Positions 1-11,290 are shown, counted from the stretch's first letter. The stretch: 64,000 nucleotides of DNA from Muraenolepis orangiensis (GCA_027704905.1 JANIIK010000740.1:62001-126000), one strand, 5' to 3'. Numbers and translations are program-made. Notes: generated by a model not told the origin, from the letters alone.

Positions 1-139
1 GGAGAGACTATAAGCAGACTACCGGGACCTCTGCTCAGCACCAAACGTAAGACGTGAACCCTGGAACGAGCCACGGTTCTTTCAGGGGTTTCTATTGTAG
101 TAATAATGCTTCTAATGTCTAATGTTTGATTGGTAAATC

Positions 140-560
140 AAGTCTACGTCCGTTGATAGTTTAAAAACTAAGTGGCGAACGCTGGTTCAGTCCCAACCAT
201 CCTTACCAAAACGTAGGATGGTTGTGTTACAAATTCCATTTATAAAAGTTAATAAAAATCCCCTTTCCTCCTGGACCCCGTGTGGTCACTGACCCTCTGG
301 TTCCCATTGAGTCCCCCTGTGTGATGCATGTGCTGGAGCCTCCTCCCTAGCTTGAGCGGAGTGTGGAGTGTGTGTGGCCAGTTGACTCAGCCTCACCTGG
401 CCCTGGTCAGACTGATTAGAGTCTGGGGCCGGGTGAGGCTGCGCACCGGTGGGTCCTTCAACAGTGAGCAGCATGGAGACAGCTGGCTTGAGGACCAGAG
501 GATAACATTGTGAATCTGCTATAATGCCTATAGAGGCGGCCAACACAAGAGGAAGGGACA
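140..560. repeat. Flank repeat shared with 60.3-60.6 kb
   Basis: This stretch has a diverged copy near 60300-60600: the same CCCAACCATCCTTACCAAAA segment, the same CCTCCTCCCTAGCTTGAGC segment and the same GAGTCTGG..CCGGGTGAGGCTGC segment occur in the same order. In both places it lies just upstream of a syne1-like spectrin-repeat exon. The two ends of the window are therefore copies of the same ancestral locus, or parts of neighbouring copies. No coding potential was recognised in it. Confidence 0.7.
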
Positions 561-663
561 CAGAACACCCAAGAAGGTTTAAGGCTCCCCTTTCACACAG
601 CCTCCTGTGGTGAGTTCTCCCACCTCTCTCTCCCACCTGGCTGCGGTATGCTGTTGACCCGCA

Positions 664-815
664 GGTGTACCAGAGCCTGGACCGGGAGCTCCACAAGCAC
701 ATCAGCCACCGGGTCACCCTCCAGGAGAGCCAGACGTGGCTGTCTGCCATGCAGGAGAGGCTCCAGCTCCACCACTACCAAGCCTCCCTCTGGTCTCCAG
801 GAGTCTCTCAAGCAG
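664..815 (+). pseudogene. syne1: syne1-like (nesprin-1) spectrin-repeat exon
   Basis: An open exon is bounded by a CCGCAG acceptor and an AAGCAG|GTGCCT donor. It reads VYQSLDRELHKHISHRV followed by TLQESQTWLSAMQERL, which resembles a spectrin repeat of nesprin-1, the giant outer-nuclear-membrane protein that links nuclei to actin. In the human protein the corresponding segment directly follows the repeat represented here by the exons at 60622-60783 and 61255, so this is the next exon of the same gene. This piece has no stop, but its relatives at 57-64 kb carry stops and frameshifts and a transposon-like insert begins within about 12 bp of the donor. I treat it as part of a decayed copy. It could be a live exon if the gene continues upstream of the window. 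Confidence 0.6.
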
Positions 816-1301
816 GTGCCTCTCTGCACTGCAAATTATTTGGTTCTTACCAAGAAAAAAAACCTTACATTTAGAAGTGTTAGATATTTTTTCTTGTTTT
901 AAGAATTAATTTCTTATTTTAAGTCTTCAACTAAACAGTATAATCTTATATCAAGCAAAACTTTACTTTTTTGTCTCAAACAGGCAGGGAATCCTAAAAT
1001 GAGACAATTAACACTTAAAATAAGATGTATTACGTTTCTCCTCCAAAGTCTCATCAAAATAAATCTTGTTTTAAGATTCAATAACAAACTCAACATGCTT
1101 GATTCAAGAGTCACACAAAAAATATCTGAAAACACACTTTATTCCTTGGATTTTAAGCATATGACAAATGTTTGTTCACAAAACTGCACAGGGAGCACGA
1201 AACAGACAAGTTGGGAACCTTATAGGCCAACATATAGGCCTTGTTTTTTGTATAAAATACACAAAAACAAAAGAAACATACAATATTATTGTTCCTCCAT
1301 A

Positions 1302-1994
1302 TTACTGTCTGTGGGCAATAACATCACAAAGACTATATTTTATTGGTACAAAGGTACTGTCTTTGAAACTAACTGAAAAATAGGAGAGGCAGTCTATTAG
1401 ATCTTTAACAAATTCTGTGGCCTGGGCAGCATTGGGAACTGCCACTTCATATGCCAGCAACTCTGGACTCAGATTCAGTGTTTCATAACGCTGGAACTCA
1501 AAAGCAATAAAAGAAGAATCTATCAAAAAGATGTCTTTTATCAGTCCAAATACTGGGAAAGCATCATCTACATTTACGATAATCATAGATTTCCCACTAA
1601 TGTACTTATTGCCATTAAGGATGTACCACTTTACAGAGACAACAGATTGCATGACCTCTATGCCTAAAAAATCTCTGACTTTTCTCTTAACATAATCAAC
1701 ATTTTTAACAGCAGAGACAGGCCCTGATTCTCTCTCAGTAGCAAAAATTGGATGCTCAATGCCTATTTCATTGCAACATTCAAGGAACTGATTATGGTTT
1801 GCAAGTGATTTACAAACATTCTTGAAATTTAATTTGGAAGCCCATTGCTTAAAATAGCTATGCTTAGCTTCAAATCTCATACACATACTTCTTACTAAAG
1901 GACCAAGAGATATGATCTGGCTTGGTAGATGTAGCATGCACTGTAAAACCGAACAGTGAAAGTCTGTCAAATAATATGAGTTGTATGACCTCAA
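1302..1994 (-). CDS. Hypothetical protein fragment of a multicopy fish family
   Basis: This 230-residue reading frame is not repeat-derived and has ordinary codon and residue composition. Its start region includes the segment LGPLVRSMCMRFEAKHSYFK, which I associate with uncharacterised multicopy fish proteins, often transposon-linked, some annotated as SAM-domain proteins. No catalytic motif is evident. The frame starts with MRSYNSYYLTDF without a clear upstream promoter, so it is probably the 3' portion or last exon of a longer minus-strand gene. It lies divergent to the plus-strand fragment at 4644-4955, with paired CRE boxes between. Function unknown; family assignment is from memory and tentative. 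Confidence 0.4.
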   Translation of the reverse strand: MRSYNSYYLTDFHCSVLQCMLHLPSQIISLGPLVRSMCMRFEAKHSYFKQWASKLNFKNVCKSLANHNQFLECCNEIGIEHPIFATERESGPVSAVKNVDYVKRKVRDFLGIEVMQSVVSVKWYILNGNKYISGKSMIIVNVDDAFPVFGLIKDIFLIDSSFIAFEFQRYETLNLSPELLAYEVAVPNAAQATEFVKDLIDCLSYFSVSFKDSTFVPIKYSLCDVIAHRQ

Positions 1995-2136
1995 AAATGC
2001 ATAAACATTATTTCACCACAAACGGTATGAGTTATCTGAGCACATTTCAAACTTTAAGTGAACAATACTTAACTTCTTAATGAATATCAATGAATATCAG
2101 TACATTGTACTCAAATTATTTGACAGCAGCCTCGCG

Positions 2137-2161
2137 TGACGTCACGTACGTGCTGACGTCA
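2137..2161. promoter_or_regulatory. Paired CRE/ATF boxes, possible bidirectional promoter
   Basis: Two perfect palindromes TGACGTCA occur at 2137-2144 and 2154-2161, 17 bp apart, each followed by CGTACGT. They lie between the minus-strand fragment ending at 1994 and a plus-strand segment with a strong donor at 2257/2258 (ACCG|GTAAGT). CRE boxes bind CREB/ATF factors and are common in TATA-less promoters. Promoter function is inferred. Confidence 0.45.
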
Positions 2162-2189
2162 CGTACGTAATCTTCTCTTTCCAAAGTGA

Positions 2190-2257
2190 AGATCCGCCAT
2201 TGCTTTTCCACCGCACTAACCCATGCTGCTGGGGAACAGAATATCGTACCGAAACCG
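2190..2257 (+). other. Possible first exon ending in a splice donor
   Basis: A short segment downstream of the CRE boxes contains a CCGCCATT motif resembling a YY1 site at a transcription start, and ends in ACCG|GTAAGT. It could be the first exon of the plus-strand gene whose last exon is at 4644-4955. The middle exons are not visible; the intervening DNA is occupied by an inverted repeat and simple repeats. Confidence 0.25.
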
Positions 2258-2388
2258 GTAAGTTATTCTTTGATTTAGAACCTTATTTTGTCATTGTGTT
2301 TACCTTACTCATTAAATGCGTTTAGTGTTTCAGTTGTTGTTGTTTTAGTGTTAGTTTATGCATTTGTAGATTCAGCCAAAGCGACGCT

Positions 2389-2807
2389 ACAGTCGTAATT
2401 CAAAGTAGCAACGGTAACTAAATAAAGGTAAAGGCTGCCCAGTGTGCCCTAACCCTAACATAAAGCACACATCTAATCGTGTCGTAGGATAACATTAAAT
2501 GTTGTGTAGGCTATATATGCTGTGGAGGCTATATATGTTGTGGAGGCTATATATGCTGTGGAGGCTATATATGCTGTGTAGGCTATATATGTTGTGGAGG
2601 CTATACTGTGGAGGCTATATATGCTGTGTAGGCTATATATGTTGTGGAGGCTATATATGCTGTGGAGGCTATATATGCTGTGGAGGCTATATATGCCATT
2701 TAATGTTCTCCTCCGACACGATTAGATGTGTGCTTTGTTAGGGTTAGGGCACACTGGGCAGCCTTTACCTTTATTTAGTTACCGTTGCTACTTTGAATTA
2801 GGACTGT
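2389..2807. repeat. Inverted repeat with an 18-bp minisatellite in the loop
   Basis: The arms 2389-2501 and 2697-2807 are near-perfect reverse complements of about 110 bp; differences are a few substitutions and a 2-bp indel. Between them, 2502-2696 holds about eleven copies of an 18-bp unit of the form GCTGTGGAGGCTATATAT, one of them shortened. The structure could form a long hairpin. It may be a foldback element or the product of a palindromic duplication. Confidence 0.85.
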
Positions 2808-3129
2808 AGGCTACTTTATTATGTTCATGTTGTGTTCTACAGTTCAATAAAACGTACTACTTACGTACTTCTAAACGTACGTCTCTTTATTTAACAAGCG
2901 TAATGACGTGCTGCTCACTGCGTCGCTCTGGGGCACCGCAGCGCTCTGTCTGATACAGAGTTTCTTTTTCTTGGCATCATCCATTTTATCTGTACTACTA
3001 AATAACTTTCGCTAAATTGCATGTTTTTATTTTATTATTATTAGGCCTACTTTTTTTGGTGTTTTACCATGATCTTTGAAATGCGGGACATTGTTCAGTT
3101 CACGCGGGATGCGGGACAAACATTCAATT

Positions 3130-3838
3130 TTCGGGACTTCACGATCCCCCTCCGTTGGACTTCACGATCGCGACCCCCCCCCCTCCGTTGGACTTCCCGA
3201 TCGCGACACCCCTCCGTTGGACTTCACGATCGCGATCCCCCCCCCCCCCCCCCGTTGGACTTAACGATCGCGACACCCCTCCCCCCCCCCTCCGTTGGAC
3301 TTCACGATCCCCCTCCCCCCCCTCCGTTGGACTTCACGATCGCGACCCCCCCCCCCCTCCGTTGGACTTCCCGATCGCGACACCCCTCCCCCCCCTCCGT
3401 TGGACTTCACGACCCCCCTCCGTTGGACTTCACGATCGCGATCGCGACCCCCCCGTTGGACTTAACGATCGCGACACCCCTCCCCCCCCCCTCCGTTGGA
3501 CTTCCCGATCGCGACACCCCTCCCCCCCCCCTCCGTTGGACTTCACGATCCCCCTCCCCCCCCTCCGTTGGACTTCACGATCGCGACCCCCCCCCCTCCG
3601 TTGGACTTCACGACCCCCCTCCGTTGGACTTCGCGATCGCGACCCCCCCCGTTGGACTTGACGATCGCGACACCCCTCCCCCCCCCTCCGTTGGACTTCA
3701 CGATCCCCCTCCCCCCCTCCATTGGACTTCACGATCGCGACCCCCCCCCCCCTCCGTTGGACTTCCCGATCGCGACACCCCTCCCCCCCCTCCGTTGGAC
3801 TTCACGATCCCCCTCCGTTGGACTTCACGATCGCGATA
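3130..3838. repeat. C-rich minisatellite with GATCGCGA core
   Basis: About two dozen units of roughly 25-35 bp contain CCGTTGGACTTCACGATCGCGA or a shortened form, separated by C runs of variable length. The units alternate between forms with and without the GATCGCGA core, suggesting higher-order expansion. The long C-rich frames read through it are not genes. Confidence 0.9.
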
Positions 3839-4073
3839 TATATATATATGTTATATATGTATATATATGTGTGTATATATATGTATATATATATGTGTGT
3901 ATATATATGTATATATATATATATATGTGTGTATATATATATATGTATATATATATATGTATATATATATATATGATATATGTATATATATATGTATATA
4001 TATATATATGATATATGTATATATATATATATGTATATATATATATGATATATGTATATATATATGTATATAT

Positions 4074-4111
<38 letters not shown>

Positions 4112-4276
4112 GTATATATGTGTATATATGTGTGTATATATGTGTATGTATGTGTATGTGTATATGTGTATGTGTATATGTATATGTGTATATATATATG
4201 TGTATGTGTATGTATGTGTATATATATATGTGTATGTATGTGTATATGTATATGTGTATATATATATATATATGTG
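3836..4276. repeat. (TA)n/(TATATG)n microsatellite
   Basis: Alternating TA and TG dinucleotides run for about 440 bp and join directly to the end of the C-rich minisatellite. This is a potential unwinding or cruciform-prone tract with no coding content. Confidence 0.95.
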
Positions 4277-4643
4277 TAACAGATGTGGTGTTCTATAACA
4301 GTTCTATGACCGCTGTCAATGGCAACTGACAGAATGTCTGTTACCCAGCGATGTCAGCTGATTTTGACACTTGGAAAACTGCTGAGCTGCGCAGAAATTG
4401 CAGTCTCTAGGCCATAATCGTAATAATTATGATGAAATACAGAAAGACATGTATGAACTTAAAAGTTGTAGGAATCATACTTACTGCATTCCTCCCTCCC
4501 CTATTGTAAAGTAATAATGATTTTCTTAGAATCTGCAAGGTTTTTATACAGGAATTTCATTTGGGGATTCAAGCCAATGGTTGCATGATGCTTAACATTT
4601 TTCTTTCTTCTCTCTCTGCACATTGTTCTCTTTTCTGTTCCAG

Positions 4644-4955
4644 TCAAACGAAGACCCTGGTCTCTACCTGCAGAAGCGTCCTCTCTGCTCCCCAGTTCTG
4701 CTCTTTGATGGCTCAACCACCATCGTGGCTGTGGGTAACATACCTGTGACCACCCTCAAGCAGGAAGATTTTTCAGAAGGGATGTTGGTGTTGATGGCGT
4801 ACTATTATACATTGCACTTAACATACCCCAAATGTGTCGCAACCCTGCTCTCTGTTATTCAAACGGAGGTCATTGGCGACACCCTCCATGATAAAGATGC
4901 CACTAGTGCATATAAAAAAGCAATGGCGGAATGGAAATCCTTCTTTGACAAGTAG
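4644..4955 (+). pseudogene. Terminal exon of a multicopy fish gene (SAMD3-like family, tentative)
   Basis: The exon follows a polypyrimidine tract and TTCCAG acceptor and ends in TAG at 4953. It encodes about 103 residues with SNEDPGLYLQKRPLCSPVL and YPKCVATLLSVIQTEV, ending AEWKSFFDK. I recognise this ending from a multicopy family of fish proteins often annotated as sterile-alpha-motif-domain-containing-3-like; the assignment is from memory. The exon itself is intact and has an AATAAA signal at 5124-5129. The upstream coding exons expected for the family were not found, so the gene is probably broken, with its middle replaced by the repeats at 2389-4276. Confidence 0.5.
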
Positions 4956-5123
4956 TGCAATGTTACAGTTGTCCGTTGAAAAAGCCTGTATTTCAGGATA
5001 CAATGTTCGAAAATGCTGCTTCATAAGGGCTGAGAATTTTTTTGTTTTTATGGTATTCAAATGTTTGTGCTGTAAAGAAAGATTTCAAGACTGCATAGCA
5101 ACTCTAACCCATTGAGTTTCAAT

Positions 5124-5129
5124 AATAAA
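5124..5129 (+). terminator. PolyA signal AATAAA after the terminal exon
   Basis: An AATAAA hexamer lies 169 bp after the stop codon of the exon at 4644-4955 and is the first downstream polyA signal. Confidence 0.45.
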
Positions 5130-5959
5130 TGTTGAACATGTTTACAAGTCATTCTGGTTGTTTTTTATGTAATATGTATATTGAAGACCGGCTTGGGTTT
5201 TAAGGTAGACAGCCTTGTTTCAAGATAATCATGGATCTTGGTTTAAGACAGAGTTAAGTCATTTTGAAATATTTTACTCTACATTCAATATTTACCCCAA
5301 CTAATATTGATCTGAATTTGCTAAAAGAAAAAATGTAATTGCTTGTATTCAGTATGTTTCCCTCATTTTGAGGTTGTAAAAAGTTGCTTTTCAAGATATT
5401 TAAACTTAAAATCAGTATTTTACGCTTGTATTCAGTATATTACACGTATTAAGAGGTTCTAAAATGTAACTTTTTTAGCAATTTCATCTTAAAACCAGCA
5501 TTTACATTGTATTTTTAGTATATTTCACTTCATTTAGGGCTAGAAAAGGTTAAATATCAAGTCATTTCATTTTATAATGAGCATATTTGTCTTATTTTAA
5601 GCCTTCCAAATACCTTTGTAGGAATACTTGTTTCTAGATTTAACAATCTTAATTTAAGAAATCTTGCCAAGTCAAATTATCTTGCTGCATGGACAGATTT
5701 TTTCACTTGTTTTGAGTACCTTTTCCCTTAGTTTTAGTGTTTTTATCTTGTTTGAAGACCCCTATTTTTTGCAGTGTGCCGGCTGAGGGCTTTTCTATCT
5801 GTTGATATCTGGTGACATCACGACGGAACAAGGCAGGGCTGAGCCAATGGGGAACTTCCAAAGCGCTTGGGTCCGTCGTCATGACAGCCTGGGCTGAAAA
5901 TTCTGACGCAGCTGATCCAAACATTGGAGAACTTCAGAATGTCTGGAATTTGTAGTTTT

Positions 5960-6900
5960 AAACCACAAATTACTGTATTTAGTTTGCTGTAGTTTTAAAC
6001 AGTTTAGAACTACACATTCTTGAATAAGACAATCTAGTATTTTTTAGTTTTCTTTACGGTTTTATTTATTATTATTATTAAATAAAATTATATAATTATA
6101 TCAATCATTTAAGTAATCCTAATTCTTGAAAAAACAAACCAGCTCACCACCACTCACTGAAATCACTTTTAATTATTTAAGTTTTATATTTTTATTCTCA
6201 TTTATTGATTTATCTTATTTAGTTAGTTATTGTGTAAATATGTTTTTTACATTTTTTATTTCATTATATTAGAGGACAAATGTCATAATAAGTGATTATA
6301 TAAACAATACCAGCCCATCCCTAGCCAAAAGGTTCCGTGTTTGAATCCCAATGTATACTGTAGGTCAAATGTGGAAACCCTACCTGCTCATTACACAACA
6401 TTACATAACATTATATTACATAACATTACATTACATTTCATCACATTACATTACATTATATTATATTATATTACATTACATTACATCACATTACATTACA
6501 TTATATTATATTACATTACATTACATTTCATCACATTACATAACATTTCATTACATTACATAACATTACAGGCATTTAGCAGACACTTTGTCCAAAGTGA
6601 CTCACAATAGTGCATTCATGCAGGACATGTATGTGAATTCACTTTGAGTGGTTAGTGACTAAATAACACATAGTAATACATCCATAAATACTAACCTTTA
6701 TGACATTAACAGTCTCAACATGCTATACAGGACCATTCAAATGAAACCCTCAGCCCTACACATCAGAATAGATCCATATACCAAGTTAGAAAGGAAGGAA
6801 GTGACACATTAAAACAGTTTAGAGAGAGCCTTCAACAGGCCGGTTGATAACAGTCCTGGGACCTGACTAATCTAACGGCAGAGGATCAAACTCACGGTCT
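5960..6900. repeat. Block A left part, copy 1
   Basis: This region is shared with 33170-34040. Both contain TACACATTCTT.., a T-rich stretch, CAGCCCATCCCTAG.CAAAAGG, then a pentanucleotide (TTACA)n tract, then a common fish dispersed-repeat motif (CATTTAGCAGACACTTTGTCC) and a conserved tail ending CTTAACACGCATATCATACA. The pentanucleotide tract is longer here (about 6395-6575) than in the second copy. No gene was seen. Confidence 0.85.
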
Positions 6901-6904
6901 TAAC

Positions 6905-7300
6905 ACGCATATCATACATACATAATATACATACATATTATACATACATGCATACATATTATACATACATAATATACATACATGCATACATATTATATCA
7001 TATACATATTATACATACATACATATTATACATACATATTATACATACATGCATACATATAATACATACATACATATTATACACACACACATGCATATCA
7101 TACATACATGCTAACTATTATACGTACAACATATTATCCATACATACATACACAAATACATACATACATACCTACATATTATACATACATACATGCATAT
7201 TATACACACATTATACATTCATGCATATTATACATACTGTATGGCACATACAAATGATACATACATACATACCTATTATACATACATTGTACATACATTG
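6905..7300. repeat. Interrupted (TACA)n microsatellite
   Basis: Imperfect TACATACA/TATTATACA repeats; a related array occurs at 26470-26855 and, shorter, at 34035-34165. Confidence 0.95.
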
Positions 7301-7302
7301 TC

Positions 7303-7740
7303 ACAATCGCTATTCCCCCTGCCTCCACCAGAGGGCAGCATCAGCCCGTGGTAATTCTCACCCTTCACCTGCAGCGCATCTCAATCAACCTATTTAATAA
7401 TTCTATTTAAGCCCACCTCCACACACTCACTCTTCACCAGATTGTTCCTGATTGTGCAGACTCTCCAGCGTTTACTTCCCAGACCGATTCCTGTTACCGA
7501 CCCTGCCTGCCCCGGACCTGCCTGCCTCGTCTGTTCCCCGATCGTCTGCCTGTCCCCGACTACCTCTCTGTCTGTCCCCGTCTGGTTCGTCTGCCCTACC
7601 CGGCTCCTGATCGTCTGCCTGTCCCCGACTACCTCTCTGTCTGTCCCTGTCTGGTTCGTCTGCCCTACCCGGCTCCTGATCTGCTGCCTGTCCCCGACTA
7701 CCTCTCTGTCTGTCCCTGTCCCTGTCTAACTCAATCCGTG
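7303..7740. repeat. Block A segment with three-copy 69-bp minisatellite
   Basis: A unique lead (CCTCCACCAGAGGGCAGCATC and following) is repeated at 26860 and 35530. Here it leads into about three copies of a 69-bp unit rich in CTGCCTGTCCCCGACTACC. The unit number differs sharply among the three copies of the block: about three here, about eight at 27090-27635, none at 35524-35690. Confidence 0.9.
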
Positions 7741-7744
7741 ACAA

Positions 7745-7800
7745 ACATGCATACATACATATTATACATACATACATACATACATATATACATACATACA

Positions 7801-7831
<31 letters not shown>

Positions 7832-7909
7832 TATACATACATACATACATACATACATACATACATACATACATACATACATACATACATACATACATAC
7901 ATACATACA

Positions 7910-7940
<31 letters not shown>
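7745..7940. repeat. (ATAC)n microsatellite
   Basis: Nearly pure ATAC tetranucleotide repeats; histidine/tyrosine- and cysteine/methionine-rich reading frames here are artefacts. Confidence 0.97.
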
Positions 7941-7941
<1 letters not shown>

Positions 7942-7964
7942 CCTATGTTGAATTAAAGCTATGG

Positions 7965-8765
7965 TGTCTCTGGATGACTAAATGACCCATGTGTGTCAGA
8001 CTGACTTCATGTCACTTCATAAAATACTACTTCAGGGGGATGTCCAGGTTTCTGCACTTAAAAACATCTAAAAGTATGTCTCAAAAGACATTCAGTATCT
8101 CTCAGGGAGACGTAGGAACTCTAGGAGGCAGAGTGGTGGGAACATATTTATCATGGTTGTCTATGAGTCAAAGGCCAAACCGACCTCACTAAAAGATGTG
8201 GTACATTAAACATATTCTGTTAGCAGTAAACTGTAGTGATTCAAATGATGTCCTCTTTCAGCAGATGTGCAGCTGTGTCTCTTGAGGGACTAAATGCTAG
8301 TGGAAATGTAGGGCTGATGTTCTCATAAGAGTCTCTGGAGATTCCAGTCATAGCAGTATGTGTGCATGTCCACAAGCCAAGTCAGCGCTTCCCTCTTGTG
8401 TCAAACCAGAGTCATTACCATAACCAGTGATTCCATGAACTAAACTCTGCTCAGGTCCATCTTTAATAATAGCTTACAGCTTCAGGACTAGTCTGCTTGT
8501 CATTGGGTCAGCCTGGTAGCAGACAGAGGCTAGTGTTTAGTGTTGTTCCTCTTGGCATGCTTAGCTGCCAGGATGAGGGCTGTGAGGGTGGACCGAGGCT
8601 CGGCTCGGAATCCAAGATAGAGTCCAAGATAGAAGCTTTGTGATTATGAGGAGCCAAGTGGTGTTGTTGTGTTGAACTTTCTTGAAGGGGGTAAACAGAG
8701 CAAAGTGTATTGTGGAGTGACCAGGCTGACAAGGCCCTCCACATGGGCTGGGAGAGATGTAGCAC
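7965..8765 (+). repeat. Relic of the 3' flank of a light-chain C gene, copy 1
   Basis: This segment aligns by eye with the DNA downstream of both C exons (18790-19490, 43950-44650): shared runs include CAGACTGACTTCATGTCACTTCAT, ACATTCAGTATCTCTCA.GGAGAC and AAGAGTCTCTGGAGATT. It is closer to the copies at 27890 and 36020 than to the C-gene flanks. No V, J or C lies beside it, so it appears to be what is left of an older cassette. No open gene was recognised. Confidence 0.75.
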
Positions 8766-8789
8766 AGAGGACAGCCACCGCTCACCACA

Positions 8790-9465
8790 GAGACGGGTTA
8801 GTGGGAGTTGAGGTAGTAGTTGTATGTTATATGTGGTAATTGAGGTTGTAGCTGTACATAATATGTGGTATTTGAGGTAATAATTGTATATGTGGTAGTT
8901 GTGGTAGTAGCTGCATATAAAATGTGGTAGTTGAGTTAGAAGTAGTATATAATATGTGGTAGTTGAGTTAGTAGTAGTATATAATATGTGGTAGTTGAGT
9001 TAGTAGTAGTATATAATATGTGGTAGTTGAGTTAGTAGTAGTATATAACATGTGTTAGTTGAGTTAGTAGTAGTATATAATATGTGGTAGTTGAGTTAGT
9101 AGTAGTATATAATATGTGTTAGTTGAGTAGTAGTAGTATATAATATGTGGTAGTTGAGGTCGTAGTTGTATGTTATATGTGGTGGTTTCGATAGTTATAT
9201 ATAATATGTGGTAATTATATGAGTTAGTAGTAGTATATAATATGTTGTAGTTGAGTTAGTAGTAGTATATAATATGTTGTAGTTGAGTTAGTAGTCGTAT
9301 ATAATATGTTGTAGTTTAGGTAGTAGTAGTATATAATATGTGGTAGTTGAGTTAGTAGTAGTATATAATATGTTGTAGTTGAGGTAGTAGTAGTATATAA
9401 TATGTTGTAGTTGAGGTAGTAGTTGTATATAATATGTTGTAGTTGAGGTAGTAGTTGTATATTGC
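8790..9465. repeat. 32-bp minisatellite array (TGAGTTAGTAG variant dominant)
   Basis: About twenty units of the 32-bp repeat whose consensus contains GTGGTAGTTGAGGTAGTAG. In this array most units carry TGAGTTAG instead of TGAGGTAG. The matching array in the second block lies at 28690-29550. Confidence 0.95.
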
Positions 9466-9950
9466 TGCCCCCCCCCTGCTGCCCCCCCCCTGCCCCACAC
9501 CTCTGCTCAACACCTATAACATTAAATCACCACCAATGTCTTTGACTAACTGTAAAAAAGGTAACAAACGTATCACAACTACCTACCTCTCTATAGTTTA
9601 CATATTTATTAATAAGATACCTGTTTACTGTACCTGCCATATAGATTTAAATCTCAAACTGTTGATAGAACTGCATATCCCTGCTCCTGTATATACATTT
9701 ATATATGCCATACAATTATATATGCTTACTTGTATATACATTTATATACAGTATATTCATCCTGTTTTCAATAACTGCATACCCCTGATCACTACCTGTT
9801 CAAAAAACTCACTTACCTGTATATATATATATACCTATTATTATGCTCATATCCCACTTAATACCTAGTAGACTGTCTTTTAACCTGTCAATTTAAACTG
9901 TACATTATATTACCTTTTGAACCAATGTGAGACAGTCTACAGCAGAACAT
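9465..9950 (+). mobile_element. LINE 3' tail with C-rich remnant, copy 1
   Basis: A short CTGCTGCCCCCCC tract is followed by CTCAACACCTATAACATTAAATCACC and TGTTTACTGTACCTGCCATATA, shared with 29550-29990 and 39080-39690; the latter ends in repeated AATCT units, like the 3' tails of fish CR1/L2/Rex1-group LINEs. A related tail occurs at 58510-58780. No coding part remains here. Confidence 0.6.
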
Positions 9951-10860
9951 TAGTATAGAGCACAAGAATATGAGACATATTCTGTGTAATATGATACATA
10001 ATATGACAGAGCCATAACTCTCACCATTAATAAGAAAGGCCAACACTGCTAGCAAGGCTGTGGACGACCTCCCCTTGCTCTGTGTGTGTGTGTGTGATGC
10101 CTGACAGCTAGCATACTTAACTCTTGGCGTACTCAGAAGTACTCAAAAGTCATGCTAAACAGCAGGCATGTGGGCGGACGTCCACCTGCTTAGAGAGATA
10201 TGAAAGTGAGAGAGATAAGGTTGAATGAGTGCAGGACTTTGGAAAGGAAAATTCATATCTTTGCTATAAATATATTCTGAAATGTGTCAGGTTCTCCAAA
10301 ATGACATACTAATAAAAAATATATATGAATGTGAAAATAATGAATGTATATACAACCAAAAGTCTTACTTTGTTTCTAACTCTAGTCATAGAGTTAGAAA
10401 CAGGGCTAGTGTATACACATTGGTTTCTATTCATGTGTTCAAATTGCTTAACATTAGTATCCATGTGATATGAAGTGATTAGCTGTATTTTGATCAAATC
10501 ATTGTATTTGATGAGTTTATATCACAACAAGAAGATTTCAGTCTAATGCATAGCTAGATTGTATTCAAGGTGAGGTCCTCTAAGGTGAGAGTGTCACATG
10601 ACCACCTAACCCTACCACTCTGGAGCCCTACAAGCAGTGACAACAGATGAACAAGTCTTAAGTCTCAACATTGTGGTGTTATTGTACTGTTAGGTGTGCA
10701 ATACTACAAGGACTACAGGTGACGTGTTATGATGTCATAGGTGGGGGGGGGGGGGGTAGGGAGCACCTGAGAGCATGTTAAAAAGTAAATCACCTGAATA
10801 AAGATCCACATTCTAGATTCAGTTAGAGACTCACGGCTATTCATTAACACGACAGACATC
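9950..10860. repeat. Block A unique segment, copy 1
   Basis: Non-coding DNA shared in order with 29990-30390 (partial) and 36640-37615. It contains a short (TG)n, a 14-bp G run near 10742-10756 and no recognisable gene or RNA. Confidence 0.8.
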
Positions 10861-10864
10861 TTTG

Positions 10865-11290
10865 ATTTGTAGGTAGCAGTTGTATGTCAGTAGGGTCAAG
10901 TTGAGGTACTAGTTGTATGTTAGTAGGGTCAAGTTGAGGTACTAGTTGTATGTTAGTTAGGTCAGGTTGAGGTACTAGTTGTATGTTAGTAAGGTCAAGG
11001 TGAGGTACTAGTTGTATGTAAGTAAGGTCAAGTTGAGGTACTAGTTGTATGTTAGTAAGGTCAAGTTGAGGTACTAGTTGTATGTTTGTAAGTCAAGTTG
11101 AGGTACTAGTTGTATGTTAGTAAGGTCAAGTTGAGGTACTAGTTGTATGTTAGTAAGGTCAGGTTGAGGTACTAGTTGTATGTAAGTAAGGTCAGGTTGA
11201 GGTACTAGTTGTATGTTAGTTAGGTCAAGTTGAGGTACTAATTGTATTTGAGTAAGGTCAGGTTGAGGTACTAGTTGTATGTAATACATT
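10865..11290. repeat. 33-bp minisatellite
   Basis: About twelve units of 33 bp of the form AAGTTGAGGTACTAGTTGTATG with a GTTAGTAAGGTC linker. It is a distinct relative of the 32-bp family (TACTAG replaces TAGTAG). A six-unit array occurs at 37640-37840. Confidence 0.95.

Larger units (their letters stand above)
827..5776. mobile_element. Candidate DNA transposon with two divergent gene fragments
   Basis: The left edge begins CACTGCAAAT and the right edge ends TTTTTTGCAGTG, the inverted form. Just inside both edges are many degenerate copies of a CTTGTTTTAAG-like motif (about 840-1000 and 5200-5760), as seen in subterminal repeats of fish DNA transposons. Between them lie a minus-strand coding fragment (1302-1994), two CRE boxes, a possible first exon with donor, and a plus-strand terminal exon (4644-4955). 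No clean target-site duplication is visible, and I cannot assign a superfamily. The boundaries are inferred from the inverted termini only. Confidence 0.4.

Noticed and set aside
6905..7300. CRISPR array
   Set aside because: The tandem repeats are contiguous without unique spacers and the DNA is animal nuclear DNA.
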